From assembly GCF_004798935.1 (NCBI RefSeq), contig NZ_RAHT01000003.1:186001-250000 (forward strand): a stretch of 64,000 bases of DNA, in the 5' to 3' direction. Under the pieces are notes generated by a model. The model saw only the letters and a list, made by a program, of their open reading frames with translations. It did no database searches and had not been told where the DNA came from. The DNA comes from Ningiella ruwaisensis. Lineage in GTDB: Bacteria; Pseudomonadota; Gammaproteobacteria; Enterobacterales; Alteromonadaceae. This document shows positions 53,414 to 62,357 of the stretch, in pieces. Made by a program: the position numbers and the translations under genes. Position 1 is the stretch's first letter, and each line of letters begins with the position of its first letter.

Positions 53414-53869
53414 ATGAGATTTGAAAGTGCAAGAGATGCTCTCAAACATGCGCAAACGTTTCATCAACAACTTAGTCAGTTTTACAAGCACTTAACTTCG
53501 CGTGTGCTTGACGAAAAATCGAAGCAATTGCTTGAATACATCGCTAATCAAGAGCATGCACTCGCAGGATTATTTAAAGAATATGAACGAGAGACACCCA
53601 TTGGTGTTTTGGATACTTGGTTTCAGTACGCCAATGATGCTGAAATCCTGAGACTTCCGGTTTTTGCTGAAATGCATACGAATATAAATTCAGAAGAAAT
53701 CTTAACTTTATCCTGTCAATTAAGCAATGAACTGGTGCAATTATATAAACAAGTCGAAGAACAGGTAGAGGAGCCTCAAGTACAGGATATATTCGCTAAT
53801 CTGGCTGATATGCAACTACAAAAGCAAAAACGGATCACGATAAATTACGAGCGCTTGATGGATATTTAA
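53414..53869 (+). CDS. Ferritin-like/rubrerythrin-like hypothetical protein
   Basis: About 151 residues, entirely helical and without a signal. Helix pairs carry spaced His/Glu (ALKHAQTFHQQLSQFYKHL, LLEYIANQEHALAGLFKEYE) and a long second half (LSNELVQLYKQVEEQVEEPQVQDIFANLADMQLQKQK), the pattern of a four-helix ferritin-like bundle, though I cannot assign a complete metal site. It is divergent from osmC in the stress pocket. I use ATG at 53414; TTG at 53402 is an alternative. Function inferred only as stress- or iron-related. Confidence 0.65.
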   Translation: MRFESARDALKHAQTFHQQLSQFYKHLTSRVLDEKSKQLLEYIANQEHALAGLFKEYERETPIGVLDTWFQYANDAEILRLPVFAEMHTNINSEEILTLSCQLSNELVQLYKQVEEQVEEPQVQDIFANLADMQLQKQKRITINYERLMDI

Positions 53870-53994
53870 AGCGCCAGCTTTTAGGAAGGGTGCCCTAAAA
53901 TAATGCTTAAAAATTGAACTGTTTGTATGCGTTTTAGTCTATAAAAAGGTAAAGGAGAGTTAGCGTATCGTTTAGTTCTCTACAGGAGGCGCTT

Positions 53995-54222
53995 ATGGCT
54001 TTATCCAACTTCAAAGAAAACAAGTCTAAACATTCGTTTTTAAACACTGTTATTGCCTTTGTCGCGGTAAACTGCATTATCGTAAGTGTGCTTACTTTTG
54101 TATTGACCTCAATCGCCGTAATCACCTCTAACTATGATAAATGGTTTCCAGTTGCAGTCATTTTAAGTGTTTTGTTTTTCTTTATCGGTCGATGGTTAAT
54201 CCACAACAGGCATCGATTTTAG
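53995..54222 (+). CDS. Small two-helix membrane protein (DUF2798-like)
   Basis: A 75-residue protein with a basic polar N-terminus and two membrane helices (TVIAFVAVNCIIVSVLTFVLTSI and WFPVAVILSVLFFFIGRWLI) ending in a basic tail. A strong AGGAGG ribosome binding site precedes the ATG. The layout resembles DUF2798 proteins, but I cannot confirm it. It follows the ferritin-like gene after 125 bases and is convergent with fkpA. Confidence 0.6.
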   Translation: MALSNFKENKSKHSFLNTVIAFVAVNCIIVSVLTFVLTSIAVITSNYDKWFPVAVILSVLFFFIGRWLIHNRHRF

Positions 54223-54236
54223 TAGGATTTTTTATA

Positions 54237-54271
54237 ACATTCAAAGGCAACTAAGCATTGCCTTTGAATGT
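54237..54271. terminator. 14-bp hairpin between convergent genes
   Basis: ACATTCAAAGGCAA (54237-54250) and TTGCCTTTGAATGT (54258-54271) are perfectly complementary with a 7-base loop. It lies between the convergent small membrane protein and fkpA genes. Neither side has a T tract, so intrinsic termination would be non-canonical. Confidence 0.55.
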
Positions 54272-54287
54272 ATTGAACGATTAGCAG

Positions 54288-55046
54288 TTACTCTGCTACC
54301 TGTACCACTTCTAATAATTCTACATCAAAAATCAAAGTCGAATTTGGCGTAATAGCGCCAGTTGCGCGCGGGCCATAAGCAAGCTCTGAAGGGATATAAA
54401 AGCGATATTTTGCGCCTTCTTTCATCAATTGCAGCCCTTCCGTCCAACCGGATATAACGCGATTAAGCGGGAAAGAAGCAGGTTCGCCTCGACCATAGGA
54501 AGAGTCAAACTCAGTTCCATCAAGCAAGGTGCCACGGTAATGAACGGTGACGGTGTCTGTTGCAGCGGGACTTTTTCCAGTACCTTCTTCAAGCACTTCA
54601 TACTGAAGTCCCGAATCGGTGACCATTACGCCTTCTTTTTCAGCATTTTCAGCTAAAAATGCTTCACCTTTTGCAATATTTTCTTGTGCGGCCTGTTCAG
54701 CTTTTGCTGATTGGGCGCTTCTTAATGCTTGATCAGACGCTTGAGTAAGTGTTTGAATTTCTTCAATCGTTAACTGAGAGTTTTCGGCCAAAGCATCTTG
54801 AAAACCCGCTAAAAGTGCATCTCTATCGACTTCTAAGCCCAAATTTTCCTGCTCTTCAAAACGATTCATCGCAAACATGCCCATACTGGCGCCAAGGGCG
54901 TATGATTGGCTTTGCGCATCAGTTTCAAGCACAGTGGTGCTTTGGCTTTGAGCATCAACTGATGCTTCATCGGCTGGCTTTTCTGCACTACATGCAGTCA
55001 TAAGTAATGCGGATAATACTGCGGTGGCTAAATAAGCCTTTTTCAT
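54288..55046 (-). CDS. fkpA: FkpA-like peptidyl-prolyl isomerase, lipoprotein
   Basis: Periplasmic folding chaperone and proline isomerase. About 252 residues: a lipoprotein signal with lipobox M-T-A-C, an Ala/Glu/Gln-rich dimerisation region, and a C-terminal FKBP domain ([33 protein letters not shown]...[25 protein letters not shown]). FkpA of E. coli lacks the lipid anchor, so a Mip-like anchored form is an alternative name. Start at 55046 is set by GGAG; an upstream ATG is 12 bases away. Its neighbour slyX matches E. coli. Confidence 0.88.
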   Translation of the reverse strand: MKKAYLATAVLSALLMTACSAEKPADEASVDAQSQSTTVLETDAQSQSYALGASMGMFAMNRFEEQENLGLEVDRDALLAGFQDALAENSQLTIEEIQTLTQASDQALRSAQSAKAEQAAQENIAKGEAFLAENAEKEGVMVTDSGLQYEVLEEGTGKSPAATDTVTVHYRGTLLDGTEFDSSYGRGEPASFPLNRVISGWTEGLQLMKEGAKYRFYIPSELAYGPRATGAITPNSTLIFDVELLEVVQVAE

Positions 55047-55137
55047 GGTCATCTCCATTGGTCATTGGATTGTCGTTATTAGGATAGGATATACTTGCGC
55101 CATATTACTTAACTTTTCACAAGCGTAAAGTCTATTA

Positions 55138-56166
55138 ATGAAAGCCTTCGCATTCATCAAGCTACTTGCCATCTTATCCATTATTATGTTGTTGGGATGC
55201 AGTGTACCAGAGTCAAGCCCCGCGAGTCGCGTTAAGTTATCGGAATCGGGCGTTTATGCCGCTGATATCAGTAGGGATGGCACTAAAGCCATAATCTCTG
55301 AAGTCAATGGTGCCATTCGAGTATGGGATCTGAACAACGATGTGCCGCTTTATTTATGGCAACACCAAGGGGATGAGCGAAACTTGGTTGATAATGTCAG
55401 ATTTTCTCCAGATGATGCTTTTGCAATCACTTCTGACAGTGAAGCATTTGCTTTGTGGAGTCTTGAAAATGGTGAACCTCTTGGTTTTTGGCGAATTGAC
55501 GAATCGAGTATTCAGGATATTGCACTGAGTAATAGTGCCTCCTCAGTGCTCATAGCTCGAAGCAACGGACAAGTGATGTATTTTGAGCCGCAAACTCAGC
55601 GCAGACTTGAATTTTTAGGTCATGGTGAGGACAAGGTTAATTCGGTGGATTTATCAGCGAATGGCAAATATGCACTTACCGGGGGCAATGATTATAAAGC
55701 CTATTTGTGGAGCACCGAAACGGGGCAGGTTATTCATGTTTTTCAACACCCCCAACGAGTGACGCGAGTAAAATTGGACCAACAGGCCCGCTATGCTTTT
55801 ACTGCCGATGGTCAAAACGATGCGCAAATATGGGATGTTCAAACGGGTAAGGCAGTTAGCCAGCTTAAGTTTATTGAGCGACAAATTATATTTACAAGTG
55901 CAGAATTCTCTGATGATGGTAAGTACTTGCTTACTGGTTCGCCATCAAAGAGGTTGATGTTGTGGGATGTAGAAAGCGGCGAGTCTGTCCAGCAGTGGCG
56001 TGTAAAACCAAGTGATGGACCGGCGCCTCAATCTGCTGTGGTGTATGCGGTAGGCTTTGACCATGGCTCAACTGAAGAAACTAAAAGATTCGCAAGTTCA
56101 ATATCCAGCGCTGGCAATTTCGCGAAGTGGGATATAAGCAGCCAGGATGTAAGGGGGCACAAGTAA
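55138..56166 (+). CDS. WD40-repeat lipoprotein
   Basis: A 342-residue protein with a lipoprotein signal (ILSIIMLLGCS, lipobox L-L-G-C). The rest is a beta-propeller of WD40-type repeats, visible as GAIRVWDLNNDVPLYLW, EAFALWSLENGEPLGFW, YKAYLWSTETGQVIHVF, NDAQIWDVQTGKAVSQL, KRLMLWDVESGESVQQW, and a final FAKWDISSQD. It should be membrane-attached in the periplasm; binding partner unknown. slyX starts 2 bases after its stop, so the two are coupled. Confidence 0.85.
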   Translation: MKAFAFIKLLAILSIIMLLGCSVPESSPASRVKLSESGVYAADISRDGTKAIISEVNGAIRVWDLNNDVPLYLWQHQGDERNLVDNVRFSPDDAFAITSDSEAFALWSLENGEPLGFWRIDESSIQDIALSNSASSVLIARSNGQVMYFEPQTQRRLEFLGHGEDKVNSVDLSANGKYALTGGNDYKAYLWSTETGQVIHVFQHPQRVTRVKLDQQARYAFTADGQNDAQIWDVQTGKAVSQLKFIERQIIFTSAEFSDDGKYLLTGSPSKRLMLWDVESGESVQQWRVKPSDGPAPQSAVVYAVGFDHGSTEETKRFASSISSAGNFAKWDISSQDVRGHK

Positions 56167-56167
56167 G

Positions 56168-56389
56168 ATGAGTAATACAGATGCGTTGCAAGCTGAAATA
56201 GATACTTTACAAGTTAAGCTTGCCTATCAAGAAGACACAATCGAGCAGTTAAACCAGATAGTAACCGCTCAACAAAAGCAAATTGATCGACTGGAATCGC
56301 TTATGCAACAAATGGTAAAAAAAATTCAAAGTTTGCAATTTAGTGAACAGGCAACAAATGAAGGCATTGAACTGCCGCCGCATTATTAA
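56168..56389 (+). CDS. slyX: SlyX family protein
   Basis: A 73-residue coiled-coil protein (LQAEIDTLQVKLAYQEDTIEQLNQIVTAQQKQIDRLESLMQQM) with the conserved end ELPPHY. It matches SlyX of E. coli (72 residues), whose function is not established. It follows the WD40 gene and lies near fkpA as in enteric bacteria. Confidence 0.9.
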   Translation: MSNTDALQAEIDTLQVKLAYQEDTIEQLNQIVTAQQKQIDRLESLMQQMVKKIQSLQFSEQATNEGIELPPHY

Positions 56390-56421
56390 CAGTAAATTTA
56401 TCTTAGCCTGCAGCATGGCCC

Positions 56422-56637
56422 TTAAGGCTTAAACACCCCAATCACGCCAGCCTTGCTTTTGCTGGCGCTGGCAACTTTTTCATCGGTTTGGCTTTCAGCG
56501 TAGTCGCAGTTTACGCATGCTAACTTTTCTACATTGTTCTCGAAGTAAAGCATAAGCGTGTCCATGGATTTACACTTTGGGCACGTCGCGCCAGCAATAA
56601 AGCGTTTTTTACTTTTGGAATGAGTTGATTTTGCCAT
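56422..56637 (-). CDS. yheV: YheV-like zinc-ribbon protein
   Basis: A 71-residue protein with a basic N-terminus and two CxxC pairs (TCPKCKS and ACVNCDY) forming a zinc ribbon, as in YheV. RRFIAGATCPKC-type openings are diagnostic. Function unknown. It is convergent with slyX and divergent from yheS, the E. coli order without kefB/kefG. Confidence 0.88.
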   Translation of the reverse strand: MAKSTHSKSKKRFIAGATCPKCKSMDTLMLYFENNVEKLACVNCDYAESQTDEKVASASKSKAGVIGVFKP

Positions 56638-56832
56638 TACATCGCCTTTATTTGTAGGTTGAGAATTGCATTCACTTTAAAACTGCGCACTTATTTTGTG
56701 AAAAAGGACTGACCTATGCCTTTCAGTACATCTCTGTCCTTCACATTGATCACAATTGAATGATGATAAGCGGATGACCCTTGGGTGCGATTTTGCTATG
56801 CTTGCGCGCAATTTTAATCGTCTTTGACATTC

Positions 56833-58779
56833 ATGATCAAACTTATTGATTTATCTTTACATCGCGGTGTAAAGCCACTCATTGAACATGCGAATTTAGA
56901 TATTTTTCCGGGTCAGAAAGTGGCCATCATTGGGAGAAATGGCTGTGGTAAATCTTCCTTATTCGCTATGTTACTTGGGCAAATCTCGCCTGATACCGGT
57001 GAGTGTCATATTCCAAAAAACTGGCAGGTGGTTGCGGTTGCGCAAAGTATAGGGGACACCCAATGTACTGCCCTTGAATATGTCATTGCGGGGGACAGAG
57101 AACTTCAAACGCTTAACGCACAGCTTGAAAAAGCAGAAGCAAAGGCTGATGGGCACGATATTGCGATTTTACATGATAAGTTAGCTCAAGCGGGTGCCTA
57201 TGACGTTAATGCCCGCGCTGCGACTATTCTTGCCGGATTGGGATTTTCTGAAGCGGCAATGGCTAAAGAGGTGCATGCATTTTCTGGCGGTTGGCAAATG
57301 CGTCTTAATCTTGCAAGAGCGCTTTTATGTCCGTCTGACTTGTTGTTGCTAGATGAGCCAACGAACCACTTGGACTTGGATGCAGTGCTTTGGCTTGAAA
57401 ACTGGCTATCCCAATACAGGGGAACGCTGTTATTGATTTCTCACGACAAGGCCTTCATTGATGCGTGCGCAACGCACATTGTCAGTTTTGAAAACAAGCA
57501 ACTGCACCAATATACAGGTGCTTATTCGGCCTATGAGAAACAACGTGCTCTTCGTATTAAGCTCGCAGAAAGTGAATACGAAAAGCAGCAAAAAAAGCGT
57601 GAACATCTCACCGCGTTTATCACGCGATTTAAAGCAAAGGCAAGTAAGGCCAAGCAGGCGCAAAGTCGCGTCAAGCAGCTAGAGAAAATGCAGGATATTT
57701 TGCCTGTTCATCAGTCGAGCGGCTTTTCATTTGAATTCAAAGCACCGGATAAATTACCAAACCCCCTTATCAAGATGGAAGAAGTTAAAATTGGCTACGA
57801 ACAAGGTTCACCGATTTTAGGCTCTGTTCATTTAAATTTAGTCCCGGGTAGCCGGATTGGCTTACTTGGTAAAAACGGGGCAGGCAAATCAACCTTAATT
57901 AAATTACTAAGTGGTAGTTTAACTCCCCTCGATGGCGAATACATGTGTTCACCCGGTTTGAATATCGGCTATTTTGCTCAGCATCAGGTAGATGCTTTAG
58001 ATATGTCTGCAAGCCCGTTTTCACATATTCAGCGTCTTGATACACGAATGACGGAGCAAGAGGTTCGCAATTATTTGGGTGGATTTGGCTTTCATGGAGA
58101 TGATGCCCTAGCGCCGGTCAAGCCAATGTCGGGTGGAGAAAAAGCGCGCTTAGTCTTGGCCATGCTAGTGTTCCTCAAACCTAATTTACTTTTACTTGAC
58201 GAACCAACTAACCACCTGGATATTGAAATGCGACAGGCATTAAACTTTGCTTTGCAAAGCTTTGAAGGTGCCATTGTGCTTGTTTCGCACGACCGCTACT
58301 TATTGGAGTCGGTGTGTGATGAGTTTTATCTGGTTGATAACGGTAAGGTTGATGTTTTTTCAGGTGATTTAGACGATTATAAGAAATGGATGCTGAGCGC
58401 TAATTCCGCGCAATCAAGAGAGGCAATGAGCAGTGATAAGGGTGCTTCATCGTCATCCAGGCAAATAACGCAAGCAACGAAGATGCTTGATAGAAAAGAG
58501 CAAAAACGGCGAGAAGCCGAGTTTAGACAGCAAACCAAGACCTTTCGAGATACGATCAAATCAGAAGAAGTTCGCATAGAGAAACTGACGAACAAGAAAA
58601 ATGAACTGGAAGCGAAGATGGGCGATCCGAGTTTGTATGACGCTGAAAATAAAGCCAAACTGACGGCACTGATACAGGAACAATCAGAAATAAACAAGCA
58701 ACTTGAAGAAGCAGAAATGAATTGGCTGGACGCACAAGAACAACTAGAGCATGCGCAGCAAAAATTTGATGAGCAGTGA
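56833..58779 (+). CDS. yheS: ABC-F family ATPase YheS
   Basis: A 648-residue protein with two ABC ATPase domains: Walker A GRNGCGKSS and GKNGAGKST, signatures FSGGWQMRL and MSGGEKARL, and LLLLDEPTNHLD in both. The linker between them and the C-terminal coiled coil (from about 550, rich in Lys/Glu/Gln) are those of YheS. ABC-F proteins act on the ribosome and have no membrane domain. The ATG at 56833 is preferred over TTG at 56824. Confidence 0.94.
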   Translation: MIKLIDLSLHRGVKPLIEHANLDIFPGQKVAIIGRNGCGKSSLFAMLLGQISPDTGECHIPKNWQVVAVAQSIGDTQCTALEYVIAGDRELQTLNAQLEKAEAKADGHDIAILHDKLAQAGAYDVNARAATILAGLGFSEAAMAKEVHAFSGGWQMRLNLARALLCPSDLLLLDEPTNHLDLDAVLWLENWLSQYRGTLLLISHDKAFIDACATHIVSFENKQLHQYTGAYSAYEKQRALRIKLAESEYEKQQKKREHLTAFITRFKAKASKAKQAQSRVKQLEKMQDILPVHQSSGFSFEFKAPDKLPNPLIKMEEVKIGYEQGSPILGSVHLNLVPGSRIGLLGKNGAGKSTLIKLLSGSLTPLDGEYMCSPGLNIGYFAQHQVDALDMSASPFSHIQRLDTRMTEQEVRNYLGGFGFHGDDALAPVKPMSGGEKARLVLAMLVFLKPNLLLLDEPTNHLDIEMRQALNFALQSFEGAIVLVSHDRYLLESVCDEFYLVDNGKVDVFSGDLDDYKKWMLSANSAQSREAMSSDKGASSSSRQITQATKMLDRKEQKRREAEFRQQTKTFRDTIKSEEVRIEKLTNKKNELEAKMGDPSLYDAENKAKLTALIQEQSEINKQLEEAEMNWLDAQEQLEHAQQKFDEQ

Positions 58780-58824
58780 GCCAGGTCAATAGCAAGTGAC
58801 CTAAATAAGGCATATGAAGTGAGC

Positions 58825-59439
58825 ATGAAAGCGAAAAGCAACAAGCAACTTAAAGGCATTGTTAAAAAGGACAGTCATATAAAAGGCCGTTCCATCATCA
58901 TTGCGCCTGAATTATTTTGGGAATATTCACTGAACATATACAAAGACGAAAAGGTCAAAGATGCCTGCTTATTTCTGCAAGACCATGCAGGCTTGAACGT
59001 CAATTTGATTTTGCTTCTCACTTATTTGTCTGAGCAACAACTAATCTTAAGTTTTGAAGATCTCGAAGGAATTGAAACAGCGCTTGAAAGGTCTGAAAAA
59101 TTGCTAAAACACCATAGAAGAAAGCGCAAAGGTCTTAAAAAAATCAATCAAGTCGCTTACAAGCAAGCATTGGCGGATGAATTAGACTTGGAGCGTGGGC
59201 AACAGCAAGAGTTGTTAGAGGCGGCTAACGGCTGCTTTTTTAATCGGATCCAGTCTCCTCTGCAGTTATCTGATTTTTTGACAGCGCTTTGTATAAACAA
59301 GCGCACCAAAAGCCCATACTATGACCCAGACAATGCAGAGCTCACCTTGCCGAAAAGCCTGCTCGACGCCTGCACTGAACTGGCAAAAGTGGCGGAAAAT
59401 CGTTTTTTTGACCAGCAAAATAAGACAAATAAACCTTGA
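58825..59439 (+). CDS. TIGR02444 family protein
   Basis: About 204 residues, cytoplasmic and helical. The block LFWEYSLNIYKDEKVKDACLFLQDHAGLNVNLILLLTYLSEQQL matches TIGR02444 (a YheS/YheT-linked family in Alteromonadales and Pseudomonas), with HHRRKRKGLK following. A basic N-terminal stretch of about 25 residues and a longer C-terminal end are extra. Function unknown. It lies between yheS and yheT, apparently in one operon; GTG at 58819 is an alternative start. Confidence 0.8.
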   Translation: MKAKSNKQLKGIVKKDSHIKGRSIIIAPELFWEYSLNIYKDEKVKDACLFLQDHAGLNVNLILLLTYLSEQQLILSFEDLEGIETALERSEKLLKHHRRKRKGLKKINQVAYKQALADELDLERGQQQELLEAANGCFFNRIQSPLQLSDFLTALCINKRTKSPYYDPDNAELTLPKSLLDACTELAKVAENRFFDQQNKTNKP

Positions 59440-59454
59440 GTAAATTAGCTCAAA

Positions 59455-60486
59455 ATGACATTACGACAGCTAAATAACTTTTCTTCGCAATTTGGTCAGA
59501 TACGGATAAGTGATTTTATCGCTCCTACATGGGCGAAAAATCCCCATATACAGACCATTTTTCCAAAATATTGTCTGTCCTCGCCAGATGTGTCTTTTGA
59601 AGATGAGGAGCTTGAATTACCCGATGGAGACTTTTTAGATCTCAGTTTTGCCTATCCAGCAAAGACAAATGGCGTCAATCCTTCATATCGCGGACTGGTT
59701 ATAATTTTTCATGGCCTTGAAGGCTCAAAAAACAGCCATTACGTACAGCATTTAGTTTCACATTTACAAGATAATCACTTTCTCAGTGTTGTTATGCATT
59801 TTCGTGGCTGTAGTGGGCGAATAAATCGCTCCCACCGGGCCTATCATTCAGGCGAAACGGAAGATGCGAAGTTTGTGCTTGATACCCTCTCCAAGCGTTT
59901 TCCTCACTTACCTTGCGCGGCGCTTGGATTTTCACTTGGCGGCAATATGTTGCTCAAATTACTGGGCGAGGACAGTCATTCTTTTATTAAAGTAGCAGTG
60001 AGTGTCAGCGCGCCCATAGATCTGGCCGCGTCTGCAGAAGCGATCAATCGAGGCTTTGCAAAACGCTACCAGGCGCATTTACTCAAAAGCATGAAGCAAA
60101 ATGTCATCAAAAAACACGCTGTGCGCAATCTGCAAGACTGGCTCTCTCTTTCTGCAAGCGATATTAAAAAGCTTAAGAGCTTTCGGGAATTTGATGAGCA
60201 CATCACTTCACGTCTACATGGTTTTAGCGATGCGAATGACTATTACAGCAAATGCAGCGCCCTTACCTTTTTACCATCTATTGAGATTCCTACGCTTATT
60301 TTGCACGCGGCCGACGACCCGTTTATGGACAAGCGTGTGATCCCCAATGCAAAGCATCTATCAAAAACGACGGCATATGAATTAAGCGCACACGGTGGTC
60401 ACGTTGGATTTATGTTAGGCTCACCATTTTCACCATCATTGTGGCTTCCAAAGCGCATTCTTGCCTTTATTAAGGAGTGTTTATGA
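59455..60486 (+). CDS. yheT: YheT family alpha/beta hydrolase
   Basis: A 343-residue hydrolase of the UPF0017/ABHD1-3 group. [17 protein letters not shown] at the start, [15 protein letters not shown] (oxyanion region), [12 protein letters not shown], nucleophile elbow [18 protein letters not shown] and the catalytic His in AHGGHVGFM are all there. Substrate unknown, a lipid or ester hydrolase by family. It ends 4 bases past the start of yheU. Confidence 0.92.
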   Translation: MTLRQLNNFSSQFGQIRISDFIAPTWAKNPHIQTIFPKYCLSSPDVSFEDEELELPDGDFLDLSFAYPAKTNGVNPSYRGLVIIFHGLEGSKNSHYVQHLVSHLQDNHFLSVVMHFRGCSGRINRSHRAYHSGETEDAKFVLDTLSKRFPHLPCAALGFSLGGNMLLKLLGEDSHSFIKVAVSVSAPIDLAASAEAINRGFAKRYQAHLLKSMKQNVIKKHAVRNLQDWLSLSASDIKKLKSFREFDEHITSRLHGFSDANDYYSKCSALTFLPSIEIPTLILHAADDPFMDKRVIPNAKHLSKTTAYELSAHGGHVGFMLGSPFSPSLWLPKRILAFIKECL

Positions 60487-60695
60487 TTATACCTTTTGAG
60501 TCTTTGTCGCCAGAAACGCTGGACAACATCATAGAAAGTTTTGTATTGATGGAAGGGACAGACTACGGTGAGCAAGAGATAAGCCTGCTCGATAAAGTAG
60601 AACAGGTAAAAGCGCAGATAAAAAACGGTGAGGCGCTTATTGAGTATTCAGAAGAGCATGAAAGCGTCACCATTATTCCTAAAAATCGAATATAA
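60483..60695 (+). CDS. yheU: YheU family protein
   Basis: A 70-residue acidic protein ([28 protein letters not shown]...[21 protein letters not shown]) matching YheU (UPF0270). The ATG at 60483 has AAGGAG six bases upstream, and overlaps the end of yheT by 4 bases, so the pair is coupled. Function unknown. Confidence 0.9.
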   Translation: MIIPFESLSPETLDNIIESFVLMEGTDYGEQEISLLDKVEQVKAQIKNGEALIEYSEEHESVTIIPKNRI

Positions 60696-60724
60696 AATCG
60701 AAAGAAAGCATTGCTTGGCTGATT

Positions 60725-60868
60725 TTAAGGTTTAACTTCTACGTAGAAAGAAACAGGTAGCGAGCTTGAAATATCTCCGAGCATGGCGATCTTGTGTAAG
60801 GCCTCAATACCGCCATTCAAGCCTAGTTCTTTGACAGGATGCGCTCGCAGTTCACTTTGCCATTCAAA
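60725..60868 (-). pseudogene. Coding-like 47-codon stretch in frame after cysQ
   Basis: Immediately past the cysQ TAG the same frame stays open for 47 codons and ends at a TAA (60725-60727). It reads FEWQSELRAHPVKELGLNGG, then IEALHKIAMLGDISSSLPVS and FYVEVKP. Composition and codon use look like real protein. There is no start codon of its own with a ribosome binding site. It may be the C-terminal remnant of a lost gene, or reflect TAG loss or read-through; I do not recognise the family. Confidence 0.45.
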
Positions 60869-61690
60869 CTAGCGATACTGGATAATACTTTGCCAGTCAA
60901 CTCTCTGATCGCCTAAGACCACAAAATCCGGGTTGGTTACTTCTTCACGCTGATTGTAAGATAGTTCTTCAAAAGTCGCTGCCTTTATCTGGCCGCCAGC
61001 TTCATTAATGATGCATTGTGATGCCCCCGTATCCCACTCTCCTGTCACCCCAAGACGCATAAACACATCTGCTTTTCCTTCTGCAATGAAACATGCTTTT
61101 AAGGAACAACTCCCGGTGGGCAGGGTCTGGTACTTTCGCTTGGATGACATACGCTCAAAAACGCGCTCACGAGACTGCCTTCGAGAAATTGCTATCATCA
61201 CAACATCTTCACTGGGCACTGAAAACTGCCTGACTGAAATAGGCTTTGTTTCAATAGGACACTTTTTGTATGCCCCTTTGGATTTGCTGGCAAAGTACAA
61301 GGATTCACCGCAGGGCCAATAAATAACGCCAAGCACCGGTTCGTGGCGTTCGATCAGCGCTATGTTTACCGTAAAGTCTCCACTTCGTGCGACGAATTCT
61401 TGAGTACCATCAATTGGATCAATAAGCCAATATCGCGTCCAGGACTGGCGTTCTTTTAAAGGTGGAATACTGGTTTCTTCCGACATTATCGGAATATTTG
61501 GTGTTAATCGTGTCAGCGCTTCGGTAATAATTTCATTGGCTTTATAGTCTGCACTTGTTACAGGTGACTCATCTTCTTTTTCAAAGGTTTCAAAGTTTCC
61601 TTTGTCATAAATATCTAAAATTTCTATACCCGCTTTTACCGCGATTTCTTTCGCTATTTCAAGCAGTTCATCAATTGATTTGGACATCAT
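60869..61690 (-). CDS. cysQ: 3'(2'),5'-bisphosphate nucleotidase CysQ
   Basis: Hydrolyses PAP (3'-phosphoadenosine 5'-phosphate) from sulfate assimilation. About 273 residues of the inositol monophosphatase superfamily: ESPVTSADYKANEII, MSEET, WLIDPIDGTQEFVARSGDFTVNIAL (metal site) and GEWDTGASQCIINEAGG. Start at 61690 overlaps the nudE stop in an ATGA arrangement (TTATGATG), with AAGGAAG upstream; the longer open frame inside nudE is not used. Ends WQSIIQYR. Confidence 0.93.
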   Translation of the reverse strand: MMSKSIDELLEIAKEIAVKAGIEILDIYDKGNFETFEKEDESPVTSADYKANEIITEALTRLTPNIPIMSEETSIPPLKERQSWTRYWLIDPIDGTQEFVARSGDFTVNIALIERHEPVLGVIYWPCGESLYFASKSKGAYKKCPIETKPISVRQFSVPSEDVVMIAISRRQSRERVFERMSSKRKYQTLPTGSCSLKACFIAEGKADVFMRLGVTGEWDTGASQCIINEAGGQIKAATFEELSYNQREEVTNPDFVVLGDQRVDWQSIIQYR

Positions 61691-62298
61691 AAGCTGGCTT
61701 CCTTGCGTGAGTCGTTTTTTTTGTGACTGTCCTCTTCTTTTTGCTGTCGGGCGCGCAGCAGCAATAAAAGCGCTGCCACACTTCGTGCTTCGGCAAAATC
61801 TTCCCGTTGAAGAAGGGCATCTGCATCGTTTATGGACCATTTGACCACTTCAAGCGGCTCAGGTTCATCCCCTTCCAGGCTGCTTGGCGTTAAACACTTT
61901 GCTACCAGAATGTGCATGCTGGCGTTAAAAAACGTAGGTGCCATCATGACTGACCGCAAACGTGAAAGCTCATCTGCTTTGTAACCTACTTCTTCTTGCA
62001 GTTCACGGTTTGCTGCCTGCTCGGGCGTTTCGCCGAGGTCGATTAGACCTTTGGGAAAGCCCAGTTGATAAGAGTGTGTGCCGGCGGCATATTCGCGGAT
62101 AAGTAGCATTGTGTCGTCATCAATTAAGGGCACTATCATTACGGCGCCACGTCCACTTCCTCCCATGCGCTCAAACTCGCGGGTTGCACCGTTACTGAAC
62201 TCAAGGTCAACTTGTTCAATTTTAAAAAAGCGGGAGTGTGCGACGGTTTGTGTTTTATGGATCGTCGGCAGTTTTTTATTCGGATTAATTTTACTCAT
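61687..62298 (-). CDS. nudE: ADP compounds hydrolase NudE
   Basis: A 203-residue Nudix hydrolase acting on NADH, ADP-ribose and Ap3A-type compounds. VAHSRFFKIEQVDLEFSNGA, AVMIVPLIDDDTMLLIREYAAGTHSYQLGFPKGLID and the Nudix box G-x5-E-x7-RELQEEVGY are intact, with LEGDEPEPLEVVKW as in NudE. The C-terminus carries an extra Lys/Glu-rich tail. It is translationally coupled to cysQ and divergent from yrfG, as in Vibrio and E. coli. Confidence 0.93.
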   Translation of the reverse strand: MSKINPNKKLPTIHKTQTVAHSRFFKIEQVDLEFSNGATREFERMGGSGRGAVMIVPLIDDDTMLLIREYAAGTHSYQLGFPKGLIDLGETPEQAANRELQEEVGYKADELSRLRSVMMAPTFFNASMHILVAKCLTPSSLEGDEPEPLEVVKWSINDADALLQREDFAEARSVAALLLLLRARQQKEEDSHKKNDSRKEASL

Positions 62299-62357
62299 TC
62301 AAGCAACACAATATACACTAGGCAATATTCGCCTAACATTAGCATAAGGAAAAAAGA

